The notes beneath the pieces are model-generated. The model searched no databases and was not told the DNA's origin. It saw only the letters and a program-made list of their open reading frames with translations. Below, piece after piece: positions 41,060 through 49,657 of a stretch of 64,000 nucleotides of DNA. How positions within the stretch are numbered: the stretch's first letter is position 1; the number at the start of each line of letters is the position of its first letter. The stretch is from contig SVCX01000004.1 of assembly GCA_015058145.1 (NCBI GenBank), forward strand, positions 1 through 64,000. Direction: 5' to 3'. The translations under genes were made by a program, and so were the position numbers. Source of the stretch: Clostridiales bacterium (lineage in GTDB: Bacteria > Bacillota > Clostridia > Peptostreptococcales > Anaerovoracaceae).

Positions 41060-41242
41060 ATGAATTATGGAAAAAGACTTGCGTATATACTGCTAGCCGG
41101 CGGCGGCATGATGATTACCATCATCGGCATCTCCTACAAGACCGGTTACTTCCCGGGACACTCTGAAATGAGCGCCTACTCCTGTATGATCATAGGCATC
41201 ATTCTCGCCATCATCGGTCTGGCCAACATGCGCAGATTCTGA
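41060..41242 (+). CDS. Small two-helix membrane protein
   Basis: The 60-residue product has hydrophobic helices at about 7-23 and 39-55 with a short external loop and basic ends (NYGKR, NMRRF). AAGGAG at the end of deoC gives its ribosome site, so it is co-translated with deoC. No family is recognised. It ends eight bases before the convergent hypE stop. Confidence 0.65.
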   Translation: MNYGKRLAYILLAGGGMMITIIGISYKTGYFPGHSEMSAYSCMIIGIILAIIGLANMRRF

Positions 41243-41250
41243 TAATAGCT

Positions 41251-42234
41251 TTAGCAGATTCTCGGCAGGCCTTCCCCGTAGAGCACGTCAAATCTGCGAG
41301 TTGCACCCAGATGGGTCTTGATAAAAGCCCCCTCACCAGTCTGCACACGCCCGATGAACGCGGCGTCTTTGCCGTGTTCCGTCCGGCGCATTGCGGCTAA
41401 CGCCGCTTCGGCCTGCTCTGCCGGTACCACTGCGATCATTTTCCCCTCGTTACCCATGTAGAGAGGGTCTAATCCCAGAATATCTGAAAATCCTTTCACC
41501 TGCGGGCTGACCGGAATGGCGTCCTCATCCAGTTCAATTCTGCAGGACGAACTTTCCGCAATCTCATTAATCACGGTTCCCAGCCCTCCGCGCGTCACGT
41601 CGCGCATGGTCCGGACATCTATGCTCGCTGCGAAGAGTGCGTCCACAATGTCGTTCAGCGCTGCGCAGTCGCTTGTAATATCATTTTCGATTTCCATCCT
41701 GTGGCTCAGAATGCAGGCGTGGTGATCGCCCAGATTACCCGAGCATAGAATCACATCACCTTCGCGGCAGTTAGCGCTGCTCACGTCGCGTCCTTCCGGT
41801 ATCAGGCCGATACCAGTCGTGTTGATGTAGAGACCGCCGTTGCCTTCGACCACCTTCGTATCTCCGGCGCAGATGATAACTCCGGCCGCGCGTGCCTGCG
41901 CCGCCATGGATGAAACAATCTGATCCAAGAGGTCTGTGTCGAGGCCTTCCTCCAGAATGAAACCGCAGGTCAGATACTTCGGCTCAGCTCCCATCATCAG
42001 CAAATCATTGACTGTACCGCAGACGCAGAGCTTACCGATATCCCCTCCCTTAAAAATGAGCGGTGTGACGACAAAGGAATCCGTGCTGCAGGCGATTCTC
42101 CCCGCTGGCAAGTCCAGCACAGCCGCGTCTTCCATCTTAGCGAGCACATCGTTTTCAAAGTGCTTCCCGAATATATCTTTCATGAGCTGGGCAGAGGATT
42201 TGCCTCCGCTGCCGTGCGCCATTGTGATCTTCAT
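41251..42234 (-). CDS. hypE: Hydrogenase maturation protein HypE
   Basis: The 327-residue product has the PurM-like fold: MAHGSGGKSSAQLM at the N-terminus, ATP-binding DAAVLD and GDTKVVEG, and the ending GEGLPRIC with the Cys as penultimate-type terminal residue that becomes thiocyanate. HypE dehydrates the carbamoyl group delivered by HypF to form the cyanide ligand of [NiFe] hydrogenase. It follows hypD by 11 bases. No hydrogenase subunits are in the window. Confidence 0.95.
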   Translation of the reverse strand: MKITMAHGSGGKSSAQLMKDIFGKHFENDVLAKMEDAAVLDLPAGRIACSTDSFVVTPLIFKGGDIGKLCVCGTVNDLLMMGAEPKYLTCGFILEEGLDTDLLDQIVSSMAAQARAAGVIICAGDTKVVEGNGGLYINTTGIGLIPEGRDVSSANCREGDVILCSGNLGDHHACILSHRMEIENDITSDCAALNDIVDALFAASIDVRTMRDVTRGGLGTVINEIAESSSCRIELDEDAIPVSPQVKGFSDILGLDPLYMGNEGKMIAVVPAEQAEAALAAMRRTEHGKDAAFIGRVQTGEGAFIKTHLGATRRFDVLYGEGLPRIC

Positions 42235-42245
42235 GATTGTCTCCC

Positions 42246-43307
42246 CTAGTGTTTATTTCTGTACCAGATGCCGCAGGATCCTTCGCTGGAAACCATGCAA
42301 GGCCCAAACGGTGCCATCGGCGTGCAGTTTCCGCCTGCGAACATCGGGCACTGATCCGGATTGATTCTGCCGGTGATGACATCACCGCATCTGCATCCCT
42401 CCGGGAGCTGCATATCTTCATCGAGTCCGCGGCTCCCGCCGTCGTAGCCTTCATATTGATCCTTCAGGTAGAGTCCCGAGCCGTCTATGAGTCCCAATCC
42501 TCTCCACATGGCCGTCCCCGGTTCAAAGACATCCTCGATTGCCTGCAGGGCCTTCGGATTTCCATCCTCTTTAACCGCGTTCGGATACATATTCTCGACG
42601 CGCCCTTCGCCTGCCTCGATCTGTTTCACGATTCGGTAGATTGCTGCCAGGATGTGTTCCGCTTCAAATCCGGAAACTACAAATGGTTTCCCGAAGTCTT
42701 CGGCCAGTTCATCGTAGACATGCACGCCTGTAATGACGCTGACGTGTCCCGGACAGATAAATCCGTCGATGTCGTTCTGATTCTCACAGATCCAGCGCAG
42801 CGCCGGTATCGCTGTCTTCAACGCTGTAACGAGACGAATATTATGAACGCCCTGGCGTTCTGCCTCCCGAACCAGCAGCGCGTAGGTCGGCGCCGTCGTC
42901 TCAAAACCGACAGCCGCGACCACGTAAGTTTTTTCCGGGTTCGCTTTCGCCTTCTCAATGGCTTCCAGCGGCGAGTACATGATTGTGATGTCCGCCTTCG
43001 CACCTTCTTCTCCCGCGGATTTGTTCTCCGAGAGGCTTCCGGCAGTACCGGGCACCTTCATCATATCGCCGAAAGTGAGCAGTTCGCAGTTTGGTGCTTT
43101 TGCATACTCCACGCACTTGTCGATGAATGCCGTCGGAGTCACGCATACCGGGCAGCCCGGACCGGAGATGAGCTTGATCTTCGGCGAAATCAGATCCCTG
43201 ATTCCATTCTTAAAAATTGCGGCAGTGTGAGTGCCGCAAACTTCCATCAGCTTAAGCTGCCTGCCGTCATATGATTTCAGATAGTCTATAACCTGTGCGA
43301 TATCCAT
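42246..43307 (-). CDS. hypD: Hydrogenase maturation protein HypD
   Basis: The 353-residue product carries the conserved motifs MEVCGTHT, GPGCPVCVTP and GFETTAP, and the C-terminal cysteines (CRCGDVITG, CPMFAGGNCTP) that hold the [4Fe-4S] cluster. With HypC it forms the scaffold on which the Fe(CN)2CO group is built. Its start shares one base with the hypC stop. Confidence 0.95.
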   Translation of the reverse strand: MDIAQVIDYLKSYDGRQLKLMEVCGTHTAAIFKNGIRDLISPKIKLISGPGCPVCVTPTAFIDKCVEYAKAPNCELLTFGDMMKVPGTAGSLSENKSAGEEGAKADITIMYSPLEAIEKAKANPEKTYVVAAVGFETTAPTYALLVREAERQGVHNIRLVTALKTAIPALRWICENQNDIDGFICPGHVSVITGVHVYDELAEDFGKPFVVSGFEAEHILAAIYRIVKQIEAGEGRVENMYPNAVKEDGNPKALQAIEDVFEPGTAMWRGLGLIDGSGLYLKDQYEGYDGGSRGLDEDMQLPEGCRCGDVITGRINPDQCPMFAGGNCTPMAPFGPCMVSSEGSCGIWYRNKH

Positions 43308-43522
43308 TACGCCATTGCCTCCAGATCGGCAAAGAGATCGATGATCTCCTGTGCCTGCTGTTTTTCCATGACTTCAATGGCGCAGCCCGCATGCACCAGA
43401 ACATACTGATCCACTTCAGGCTCCACCAGTCCGATATTCACGTTTACAAGATTTCCATTGAAATCCACCTTGGCCATGCTGCCGTTTATCTCCGTCACTC
43501 TACCGGGAATTGCCACGCACAT
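43307..43522 (-). CDS. hypC: Hydrogenase maturation chaperone HypC
   Basis: The 71-residue product begins MCVAIPGRV, with the essential Cys2, and contains the beta-barrel segment GSMAKVDFNGN and VGLVEPEVDQYVLVHAG-type end. It carries the iron group from HypD to the hydrogenase large subunit. It precedes hypD and follows the YbaK gene by three bases. Confidence 0.95.
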   Translation of the reverse strand: MCVAIPGRVTEINGSMAKVDFNGNLVNVNIGLVEPEVDQYVLVHAGCAIEVMEKQQAQEIIDLFADLEAMA

Positions 43523-43525
43523 AAT

Positions 43526-44014
43526 TTACGCCTCCTCTTCCGGCAGTTTGCAGATGTCCACCCAGCCGATTGCGTTCGAGTACTTGTAAATCTCATCGCA
43601 GGTCAACTCGATGGCGCTGTTATCGGATCCGCAGGCCGGGAACACTGTCTCAAAACGCTTCAGTGTCTCGTCGCAGTATACGTCCACGTCGCCGCGCTCT
43701 ATTGCAAAGGCACAAACGCCTCCGATTGCGTGACCTGTGTATTCCAGCACTTCTTCCGGCTTCAGCATCTTCGCTTTGAAACCAAACTGGTCCTTGAATT
43801 TCCTGTTGTTGATTCTTCCGTCTCCTGCCATCTGAACGAGGATTGCGCCTTCGCCGTTCGGCTTGAGAAAGGACATGGTCTTGCAGATGCGCGCGCCCTC
43901 CACGCCGACTGCTTCCGCAGCCAGATCCACGGTTGCGCTGGATACGTCAAATTCCATCACTCTGCCTTCCATTCCGAATTGACGGAAATACTCTCTTACT
44001 TTATCGATTGCCAT
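43526..44014 (-). CDS. YbaK/ProX-type aminoacyl-tRNA deacylase
   Basis: The 162-residue product has the YbaK/EbsC fold: GARICKTMSFL with the conserved catalytic Lys, then AGDGRINNRKFKDQF and the GHAIGGVCAFAI loop. Members hydrolyse misacylated tRNAs such as Cys- or Ala-tRNA(Pro). Its location directly before hypC is shared in some Clostridia but has no known functional link. GGAGGTAACAT precedes the start. Confidence 0.85.
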   Translation of the reverse strand: MAIDKVREYFRQFGMEGRVMEFDVSSATVDLAAEAVGVEGARICKTMSFLKPNGEGAILVQMAGDGRINNRKFKDQFGFKAKMLKPEEVLEYTGHAIGGVCAFAIERGDVDVYCDETLKRFETVFPACGSDNSAIELTCDEIYKYSNAIGWVDICKLPEEEA

Positions 44015-44070
44015 ATGTTACCTCCATACAAAGCGCATTCTAACACTTTTAGGAACGTCCGTAAAGAAAA

Positions 44071-46743
44071 CTACTTCTCAATCAGGTTCTCCAACGTCTC
44101 ATAGAGAACTTCCGGCTGGACCGGTTTTGAGAGATGCGCGTTGAGACCTGCCTGTATGCTCTTCTGCACATCTTCATCAAAGGCGTTGGCAGTCAGCGCG
44201 ATGATCGGGATGCTCCCGGCATCCGGGCGCCGGAGCGCGCGGATCGCGCGCGTTGCTTCCAGACCGTCCATTTCCGGCATGCGCATATCCATCAGTATTG
44301 CGGAGTAGTATCCCGGTTCGTGCTCTTCAAACTTCTCCACTGCGATCCTTCCGTTTACGGCCAGGTCTGCCTTCATCTGCCGCGCCTGCAGAACCATCAT
44401 CATGATTTCTGCATTTACCTCGACATCCTCCGCCAAAAGGATATGGCGTCCGGCAAGATCGGCCTTGTTCGCCTCGATGCCGATGGAGATTCCTCGCTTA
44501 CGCATGGCGGTCTTGTATTCCTCCAGGACGGTTGACGCGAACAGCGGCTTCGAGAGGAAACTATCGACACCGGCCTGCAGGGCTTCTTCGAGCACATCCT
44601 CCCACTGATAAGCGGTCAGGATGATAATTGCCGAATCCTCACCGGCGATTTCACGAATCCGGCGGGTCGTTTCGATACCGTCCAGTTCCGGCATCTTCCA
44701 GTCGACCAGGATGAGGTTGTACGGGTTCATACGCGCGCTGTGCAGTTTCACCATTTCAATCGCTTCCGCTCCGGATTCGGCAATCTCCGAAGAAATTCCC
44801 GCCTTGCCCAATACCAGACGCGCGTGTTCGCACGCGATCGAATCATCATCGACGATCAGGACACACATTTTCTGCGGGTCCACATCAAAGTTATCGGCAT
44901 CGCCCGACGACCGCTCCGAATTCGTCAGCGTAACTGTAACGGTGAACACGGTGCCCACGCCCTTCTCGCTTTCAACCTGAATGTTGCCGTTCATCATTTC
45001 CACAATGCTCTTTGTAATAGGCATACCAAGGCCGGAGCTTCCGTATTTGTTTGTCGAAGAGGAATCCTCCTGGGCGAAAACGTCAAAAATATGCGGCAGA
45101 AAATCTTCGCTCATGCCGATACCGGTATCTGAAATCCTGAACTGCAGTGTCGTCTGCCCCTTGTATTCGGCCTTCTTCTCCGCTTCCAGTTCGATTTTGC
45201 CGCCTTTCGGCGTAAACTTGACCGCATTGCCGAGGATGTTGATCAGCACCTGTTTCAATTTCGTGCCGTCACCGATATAGTACTCGTCAATCTGACCATT
45301 GATGTGGCACTGGTAGTCCTGCTCTCTTTCTACGCACTGGCTGCTGAACATCGTGTTGATTCCCTCCAGTATTTTCTGGAAGGAAAACTCCTCATTCCGC
45401 AGCACAAGACGCCCGGATTCGATGCGGGACATGTCAAGGATATCGTTGATGAGTTCCAGCAGGTGATCTGCGGAATCTCCGATCTTCCTGAGGTAGTCCT
45501 TGATCTTTTCCGGGGTTTCCGGATCGTTCAGCGCGATGTTGTCCAGCCCGATGATAGCGTTCATCGGCGTACGGATCTCATGGCTCATGTTGGACAGGAA
45601 CGCCGTCTTAGCCTTGTTCGCTTCTTCCGCCGTACGAAGGGCGTCGTTCAGCATTAGGCTCTGCTCCTCCAGCTGCTTTTGGACGGAGATTCTGTAATCC
45701 AGTTCCTCCTGACGTGTCCTGGCCTCTGCGTCGGCGGTCTCCTTCTCCAGCAGCAATTCCGTGTTCCGTCTGTTCTGCAGGAGAATGAAGCCGAAGACGG
45801 CTAACATGATCAACACCGTAAGAATGGACATCAGGATGCTTCTGCTTACGATTCCTTTTGAAAAAGAACTGATTTCTTTGCTGATCACACTTTCCCGGAC
45901 CAGATAGGTCAGGAACCAGTCCGTCCCTTCAATCGGAACATAACTCAGCGTCTCATAGATTCCATTATATGTGAAAGAGGCTTCGCCTCGTTTTAACCCG
46001 TCGAAATCCTCACAGATCTTCTCGTAAGAATAGCCGTCCGCATAATCGGCGTGTGACAGGGCTTCCCGCAGATTGTCTTCAACCGCGAGCCCGCCCAGAA
46101 CCTGATCCGTCAGCGCCACGCCGGTGTTGGTATAGATGTTTGAGAATGTCGCATCACTCGTCTGGGACTGCATGGATACTCCCGTCAGCATTTCTTTCAT
46201 GCTGATCTCCATAAAACAGACTTTCATCTTCTTTCCGTCACAAGACAGATCCACAGGTTTCGCAATGATGACTGTTTTGTTCTTCTGATTCAGATTTTTG
46301 ATCGATATCTCCGAACTGTCGAGCGTGCGATAATCGAAGCTGTAGGAATCAATGTCATACTGCTTTCCCATAGAGGTGTGGATCACGCCGCCTTCATCGA
46401 CAAAGGCGAATTTCTCCAGCCGGAAGTACTTCTTCATCGCAGCCTGGTATGCGCGCAGGTGTGCTTCATCGCTCAGATCCTCCTCTTCGATCATCTCAAG
46501 AGCGATGTTCATATCAGAGATCCGTCCCTGCAGATTGCCGGCGACAACCTGCTCGCGGCGGCCAGCCAGTTCATCCAGATACAGAGAGCTTACCCTCTCA
46601 ACGGCTTCTTCTGAATTCTTCTTCGCCGTCTGCCCCATCCAAATCGTTCCAAGCACGAGAATCGTCGTGACCAGCAGGATACCGGTCAGCGCGATCAGCA
46701 TGTTGTTTTTTCTCAGGTTCTTCCATGTGCGATTCTTTTCCAT
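44071..46743 (-). CDS. Hybrid sensor histidine kinase with two receiver domains
   Basis: The start is the ATG at 46,743 with AGGTGA before it. The 890-residue product has a membrane helix (about 16-37), a large external Cache-like domain (about 45-300), a second helix (about 310-335), a coiled coil, HisKA with HEIRTPMNAI (about 405), HATPase (about 515-630; GIGMSEDFLPHIF), receiver 1 (about 640-765; LILVDWKMPELDG) and receiver 2 (about 775-890; AILMDMRMPEMDG). Both phosphoacceptor Asp are present. There is no HPt domain and no partner response regulator nearby, so output must be elsewhere. The ligand is unknown. Confidence 0.9.
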   Translation of the reverse strand: MEKNRTWKNLRKNNMLIALTGILLVTTILVLGTIWMGQTAKKNSEEAVERVSSLYLDELAGRREQVVAGNLQGRISDMNIALEMIEEEDLSDEAHLRAYQAAMKKYFRLEKFAFVDEGGVIHTSMGKQYDIDSYSFDYRTLDSSEISIKNLNQKNKTVIIAKPVDLSCDGKKMKVCFMEISMKEMLTGVSMQSQTSDATFSNIYTNTGVALTDQVLGGLAVEDNLREALSHADYADGYSYEKICEDFDGLKRGEASFTYNGIYETLSYVPIEGTDWFLTYLVRESVISKEISSFSKGIVSRSILMSILTVLIMLAVFGFILLQNRRNTELLLEKETADAEARTRQEELDYRISVQKQLEEQSLMLNDALRTAEEANKAKTAFLSNMSHEIRTPMNAIIGLDNIALNDPETPEKIKDYLRKIGDSADHLLELINDILDMSRIESGRLVLRNEEFSFQKILEGINTMFSSQCVEREQDYQCHINGQIDEYYIGDGTKLKQVLINILGNAVKFTPKGGKIELEAEKKAEYKGQTTLQFRISDTGIGMSEDFLPHIFDVFAQEDSSSTNKYGSSGLGMPITKSIVEMMNGNIQVESEKGVGTVFTVTVTLTNSERSSGDADNFDVDPQKMCVLIVDDDSIACEHARLVLGKAGISSEIAESGAEAIEMVKLHSARMNPYNLILVDWKMPELDGIETTRRIREIAGEDSAIIILTAYQWEDVLEEALQAGVDSFLSKPLFASTVLEEYKTAMRKRGISIGIEANKADLAGRHILLAEDVEVNAEIMMMVLQARQMKADLAVNGRIAVEKFEEHEPGYYSAILMDMRMPEMDGLEATRAIRALRRPDAGSIPIIALTANAFDEDVQKSIQAGLNAHLSKPVQPEVLYETLENLIEK

Positions 46744-46820
46744 TGTTTCACCTATCGTCCATACTTTCGTCCAGCGCAGACTTTCACGGTTACTATTATA
46801 GCACAAATTTCCCACAGAAA

Positions 46821-46844
46821 AAGCGCGCCGTTTCCGGCGCGCTT
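46821..46844. terminator. Terminator of the NSS transporter operon
   Basis: GCGCGCCG (46,823-46,830), loop TTTC, CGGCGCGC (46,835-46,842), flanked by A and T runs. On minus it follows the small-subunit stop and ends in TTTTTCTG. Confidence 0.8.
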
Positions 46845-46859
46845 TCATCTTTTGACGTG

Positions 46860-47081
46860 TTATTTGCGGTCCAGTATTTTCTTTGCCTGTTCTCTTCTGC
46901 GTTCGTCTTCGTCAGGAAGCATCTCCGCATCCGTCCACTCCTGGACAAATGTTGATTCTTTGCCGCCTGCCGCCTGAGCCTTTGCTTTATTGCTCTTCAT
47001 CATGATGACGAGAGAAACAGCAATTCCGCCCCACAGTCCGATGCACGCGATCAGCATCATTACGATTGCACTTGCGCTCAT
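46860..47081 (-). CDS. MetS-like small subunit of the NSS transporter
   Basis: The 73-residue product begins MSASAIVMMLIACIGLWGG, a single membrane helix typical of the methionine/alanine import NSS small subunit (MetS in Corynebacterium). It has a longer cytoplasmic tail than usual (about 40 residues, acidic then basic). It lies 15 bases after the transporter gene, with AAGGAGG. MetS is needed for transport by its partner in known cases. Confidence 0.8.
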   Translation of the reverse strand: MSASAIVMMLIACIGLWGGIAVSLVIMMKSNKAKAQAAGGKESTFVQEWTDAEMLPDEDERRREQAKKILDRK

Positions 47082-47096
47082 TGTGTTACCTCCTTC

Positions 47097-48599
47097 TTAA
47101 TCATCATATCCGGGAGCATCGTCCGGCTTCTTGTAGAAGCTAGGCTTGCCCTTGGCGAGAGTTAAAACGATCGTTCCGACTACTAGGAACAGGATGAAGA
47201 TGACGCCGATCCAAAGCGGATACACATCATAACCATCTCTGAAGTAAGTGATCAGGTTGGAAACCGTCGTGTAGCCCAGTACGATGACGGTGACGAATTT
47301 CAGGCACCATACCCACCACTTGCCAATGCTGAAGTTGGAATACTCATTGGCAGCTGCTCTGATCTTCTCAGGTTTGAAGAACCATCCGATCAGTACAACT
47401 TCGATAACGCCGCTGGCTACGATGCCGATGTTGTTCGCAACGTAGTCCGCCAGATCCAGGAAGTACAGACCTGCTCTTGTGACGAACAGGAATGATACGA
47501 TGAATGCAGGAACCAGAACGACGGTAACCGCCTTGGTGTGTGACAGTTCCCATTTGTCCTGTACGCCTGTGATGACAGCCTGGATAATGGAGATCAGCGA
47601 AGTGATACCTGCTGTGAACAGGGATACGAAGAACAGTACTCCGAAGAGTGAGTTCAGTGCAGGCAGCGTGCTGATCGCAGTCGGGAATACGACGAACGCC
47701 AGGCCGACGCCTGCAGCAGCAACGTCTTCTACACCGCAGTTCTGAGCGTACGCCATGTAACCGATGATGGAGAAGATGCCGATTCCGGCGAAGATCTCAA
47801 ATCCGTGGTTGGTGCATGCTGTCAGGAATGCAGTATTGACAACGTCTTCTTCCTTAGGCAGGTAGGAGGAATAGCTGATCATAATCGCGAATGCGATGGA
47901 CAAGCTGAAGAATACCTGGCCATAAGCAGCTACCCATACATCCGGCTTCGCGATTGCCGACCAATCCGGTGTAAACATGTAAGCAATACCATCGATTGCG
48001 CCCGGCAGTGTGATTCCTCTGAAGAAGATAACCACTACGCAGAGCAGCAGAATCGGCAGACAGATCTTACATGCGATGTCGATACCTTTGTTGATTCCGC
48101 CGTACATGATGATTGCTACGACGATCCATACGATGAAGAACGGCGCGAGCAGTCCCGGATTGATGCCGCCGACAGTCGTAATGCTGTCAGTAATTTCCAG
48201 TGTCCCCGAGAAGAACGATGTGCTCGTGTCATCTCCCCAGGTACATCCGAAGGCCTTGCCGATGTAGCAGAGTACCCATACGACGATAGCGAAATAGTAA
48301 ACGGTGATCAGGAATGAAATCATAACCTGGAACCAGCCGAGGAACTCAAACTTCGTATTGATCCTTGCCAGTGTGCCAGGAGCGCCTGATCGGTAGGTTT
48401 TCCCTAGCGTGTATTCCAGAATCAGGATAGGAATACCAGCTGTGAGAATTGCAAACAGGTACGGGAAAATAAACGCGCCGCCGCCGTTCGTTGCTGCGAT
48501 ATACGGGAATCTCCACAGATTACCAAGACCTACAGCCGAACCGATTGCAGCGAGGATAAAACCTAGTTTGCTGTTCCATTGAGCTCTCAATTCAGTCAC
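47097..48599 (-). CDS. Sodium-dependent NSS-family amino acid transporter
   Basis: The product has about 500 residues and 11-12 helices, with the family start (IGSAVGLGNLWRFPYIAATNGGGAF) that forms the sodium and substrate site, and FFSLSIAFAIMISYSSY in helix 6. With the small subunit encoded next it resembles MetPS, importers of methionine and alanine. The listed start is a GTG almost touching GGAGA; a TTG at 48,590 has better spacing from AAGGAG and may be the true start. A near-perfect promoter precedes it. Confidence 0.88.
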   Translation of the reverse strand: MTELRAQWNSKLGFILAAIGSAVGLGNLWRFPYIAATNGGGAFIFPYLFAILTAGIPILILEYTLGKTYRSGAPGTLARINTKFEFLGWFQVMISFLITVYYFAIVVWVLCYIGKAFGCTWGDDTSTSFFSGTLEITDSITTVGGINPGLLAPFFIVWIVVAIIMYGGINKGIDIACKICLPILLLCVVVIFFRGITLPGAIDGIAYMFTPDWSAIAKPDVWVAAYGQVFFSLSIAFAIMISYSSYLPKEEDVVNTAFLTACTNHGFEIFAGIGIFSIIGYMAYAQNCGVEDVAAAGVGLAFVVFPTAISTLPALNSLFGVLFFVSLFTAGITSLISIIQAVITGVQDKWELSHTKAVTVVLVPAFIVSFLFVTRAGLYFLDLADYVANNIGIVASGVIEVVLIGWFFKPEKIRAAANEYSNFSIGKWWVWCLKFVTVIVLGYTTVSNLITYFRDGYDVYPLWIGVIFILFLVVGTIVLTLAKGKPSFYKKPDDAPGYDD

Positions 48600-48657
48600 T
48601 CTCCTTCTCTAAATAATGATATGATTCCTTCAAATGAATACAATAAATGACTGTCTC

Positions 48658-48686
48658 ATTATATCCACCACCATTTACCGTGTCAA
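48658..48686 (-). promoter_or_regulatory. Consensus promoter of the NSS transporter operon
   Basis: On minus TTGACA (48,681-48,686), 17 bases, TATAAT (48,658-48,663): a perfect match to the vegetative consensus. No leader peptide or terminator lies between it and the gene. The remaining bases to 48,812 show no gene. Confidence 0.8.
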
Positions 48687-48812
48687 GGAATATATATGTA
48701 ACTTTTGCACAAAAAATACCGCATTTTTTTGTTGTTGCGCAATATTTTTAGCCGATTTGGTGGTTTTTATCGATTTCCATAAAAAACCAACGCCATTTTG
48801 CGTCTGTTTTTG

Positions 48813-48841
48813 TTGTCGCTTACAATTATTTCCTTTATAAT
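48813..48841 (+). promoter_or_regulatory. Promoter of hypA, placed for a leaderless start
   Basis: TTGTCG (48,813-48,818), 17 bases, TATAAT (48,836-48,841). The hypA ATG is at 48,848, so the expected transcription start falls on or beside the start codon. Confidence 0.65.
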
Positions 48842-48847
48842 GAGGAC

Positions 48848-49189
48848 ATGCATGAACTGCCAATCACACAACAAATTGTTAAAATAGCGGACCAGCACTG
48901 CCGTGAAAACGGCGGGAACCGCGTTCGGAAGGTCAATATGGTCATCGGCGACTATTCCGGCTACGTGGGAGAAGCCATCCAGACCTACTTCGACGTCATA
49001 ACAGAAGGCACCCTCTGCGAGGGCGCCTCCCTTGAATTTGTCAAAGTCGAACCGAAACTCCGCTGCACCAAGTGCGGCAAACTGTTCAAAAAGCAGTTGC
49101 TCTCCTTCGAATGTCCCTTCTGCGGCGGCGATGGCGAGCCTTCTGAAATCGGCAAGGAATTCTACATCGATACCATTGAAATCGAATGA
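48848..49189 (+). CDS. hypA: Hydrogenase nickel insertion protein HypA
   Basis: The 113-residue product begins MHELPITQQIV, with the nickel-binding His2 and Glu3, and has a zinc ribbon with CTKCG and CPFCGG. It delivers nickel to the [NiFe] hydrogenase precursor, normally with HypB, which is not in this window. It stands alone, 5 kb from hypC and 14 kb from hypF. There is no separate ribosome site upstream of the likely transcription start. Confidence 0.93.
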   Translation: MHELPITQQIVKIADQHCRENGGNRVRKVNMVIGDYSGYVGEAIQTYFDVITEGTLCEGASLEFVKVEPKLRCTKCGKLFKKQLLSFECPFCGGDGEPSEIGKEFYIDTIEIE

Positions 49190-49205
49190 CAACACGAGTG
49201 ATAAC

Positions 49206-49235
49206 AAAAGAGGAGGACAGCCGTCCTCCTCTTTT
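49206..49235. terminator. Bidirectional terminator between hypA and the ACT gene
   Basis: AAAAGAGGAGGAC (49,206-49,218) pairs with GTCCTCCTCTTTT (49,223-49,235) around the loop AGCC: 13 perfect pairs with A and T runs at the ends. Confidence 0.85.
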
Positions 49236-49240
49236 TCATT

Positions 49241-49645
49241 CTATAGTACTTCAACCCCTGCTTCTCTGAGCTTTGCCTCAGCTCCTTCAATGTCGTCCAC
49301 ACGGAAGACAACGTTCGCGCTTCCAGTAACTTCACCGGTATACGCATACATATACTCGATGTTTACGTTTGCGGATTCCAGCGCCTGCAGAATATCGTAG
49401 AGCGCTCCGGCTTTGTCTTCCATAACGGCGGAAACAACTTCCGTCGTAGTGATGATGTGATCGTCTTCCAGGACCTCCATGGCCTTCTTCGCGTCGGACA
49501 CGATGATTCTCAGAATGCCGAAGTCCCTGACTTCCGCGATAGTCATAGCGCGAAGATTAATGCCTGCCTCTGAAATGCGTTTTACGACTTCGTATAACTT
49601 CCCTGGTTTATTCTCAAGAAATACTGATAACTGTGTAATAGCCAT
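49241..49645 (-). CDS. Tandem ACT-domain protein
   Basis: The 134-residue product consists of two ACT domains (about 3-66, LSVFLENKPGKLYEVVKRIS, and about 70-134, VVSAVMEDKAGALYDILQAL). ACT modules bind amino acids. Proteins of this kind regularly sit beside phenylacetate-CoA ligase and indolepyruvate oxidoreductase genes in anaerobes and archaea. The likely role is sensing an aromatic amino acid and adjusting the pathway. It is 12 bases after the ligase gene, with AAGGAGG. Confidence 0.85.
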   Translation of the reverse strand: MAITQLSVFLENKPGKLYEVVKRISEAGINLRAMTIAEVRDFGILRIIVSDAKKAMEVLEDDHIITTTEVVSAVMEDKAGALYDILQALESANVNIEYMYAYTGEVTGSANVVFRVDDIEGAEAKLREAGVEVL

Positions 49646-49657
49646 TTTTGTTCCTCC

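Noticed and set aside
44071-46743. Whether the kinase C-terminus contains an HPt domain
   Set aside because: The protein ends with the second receiver domain; no HPt-type His motif follows.
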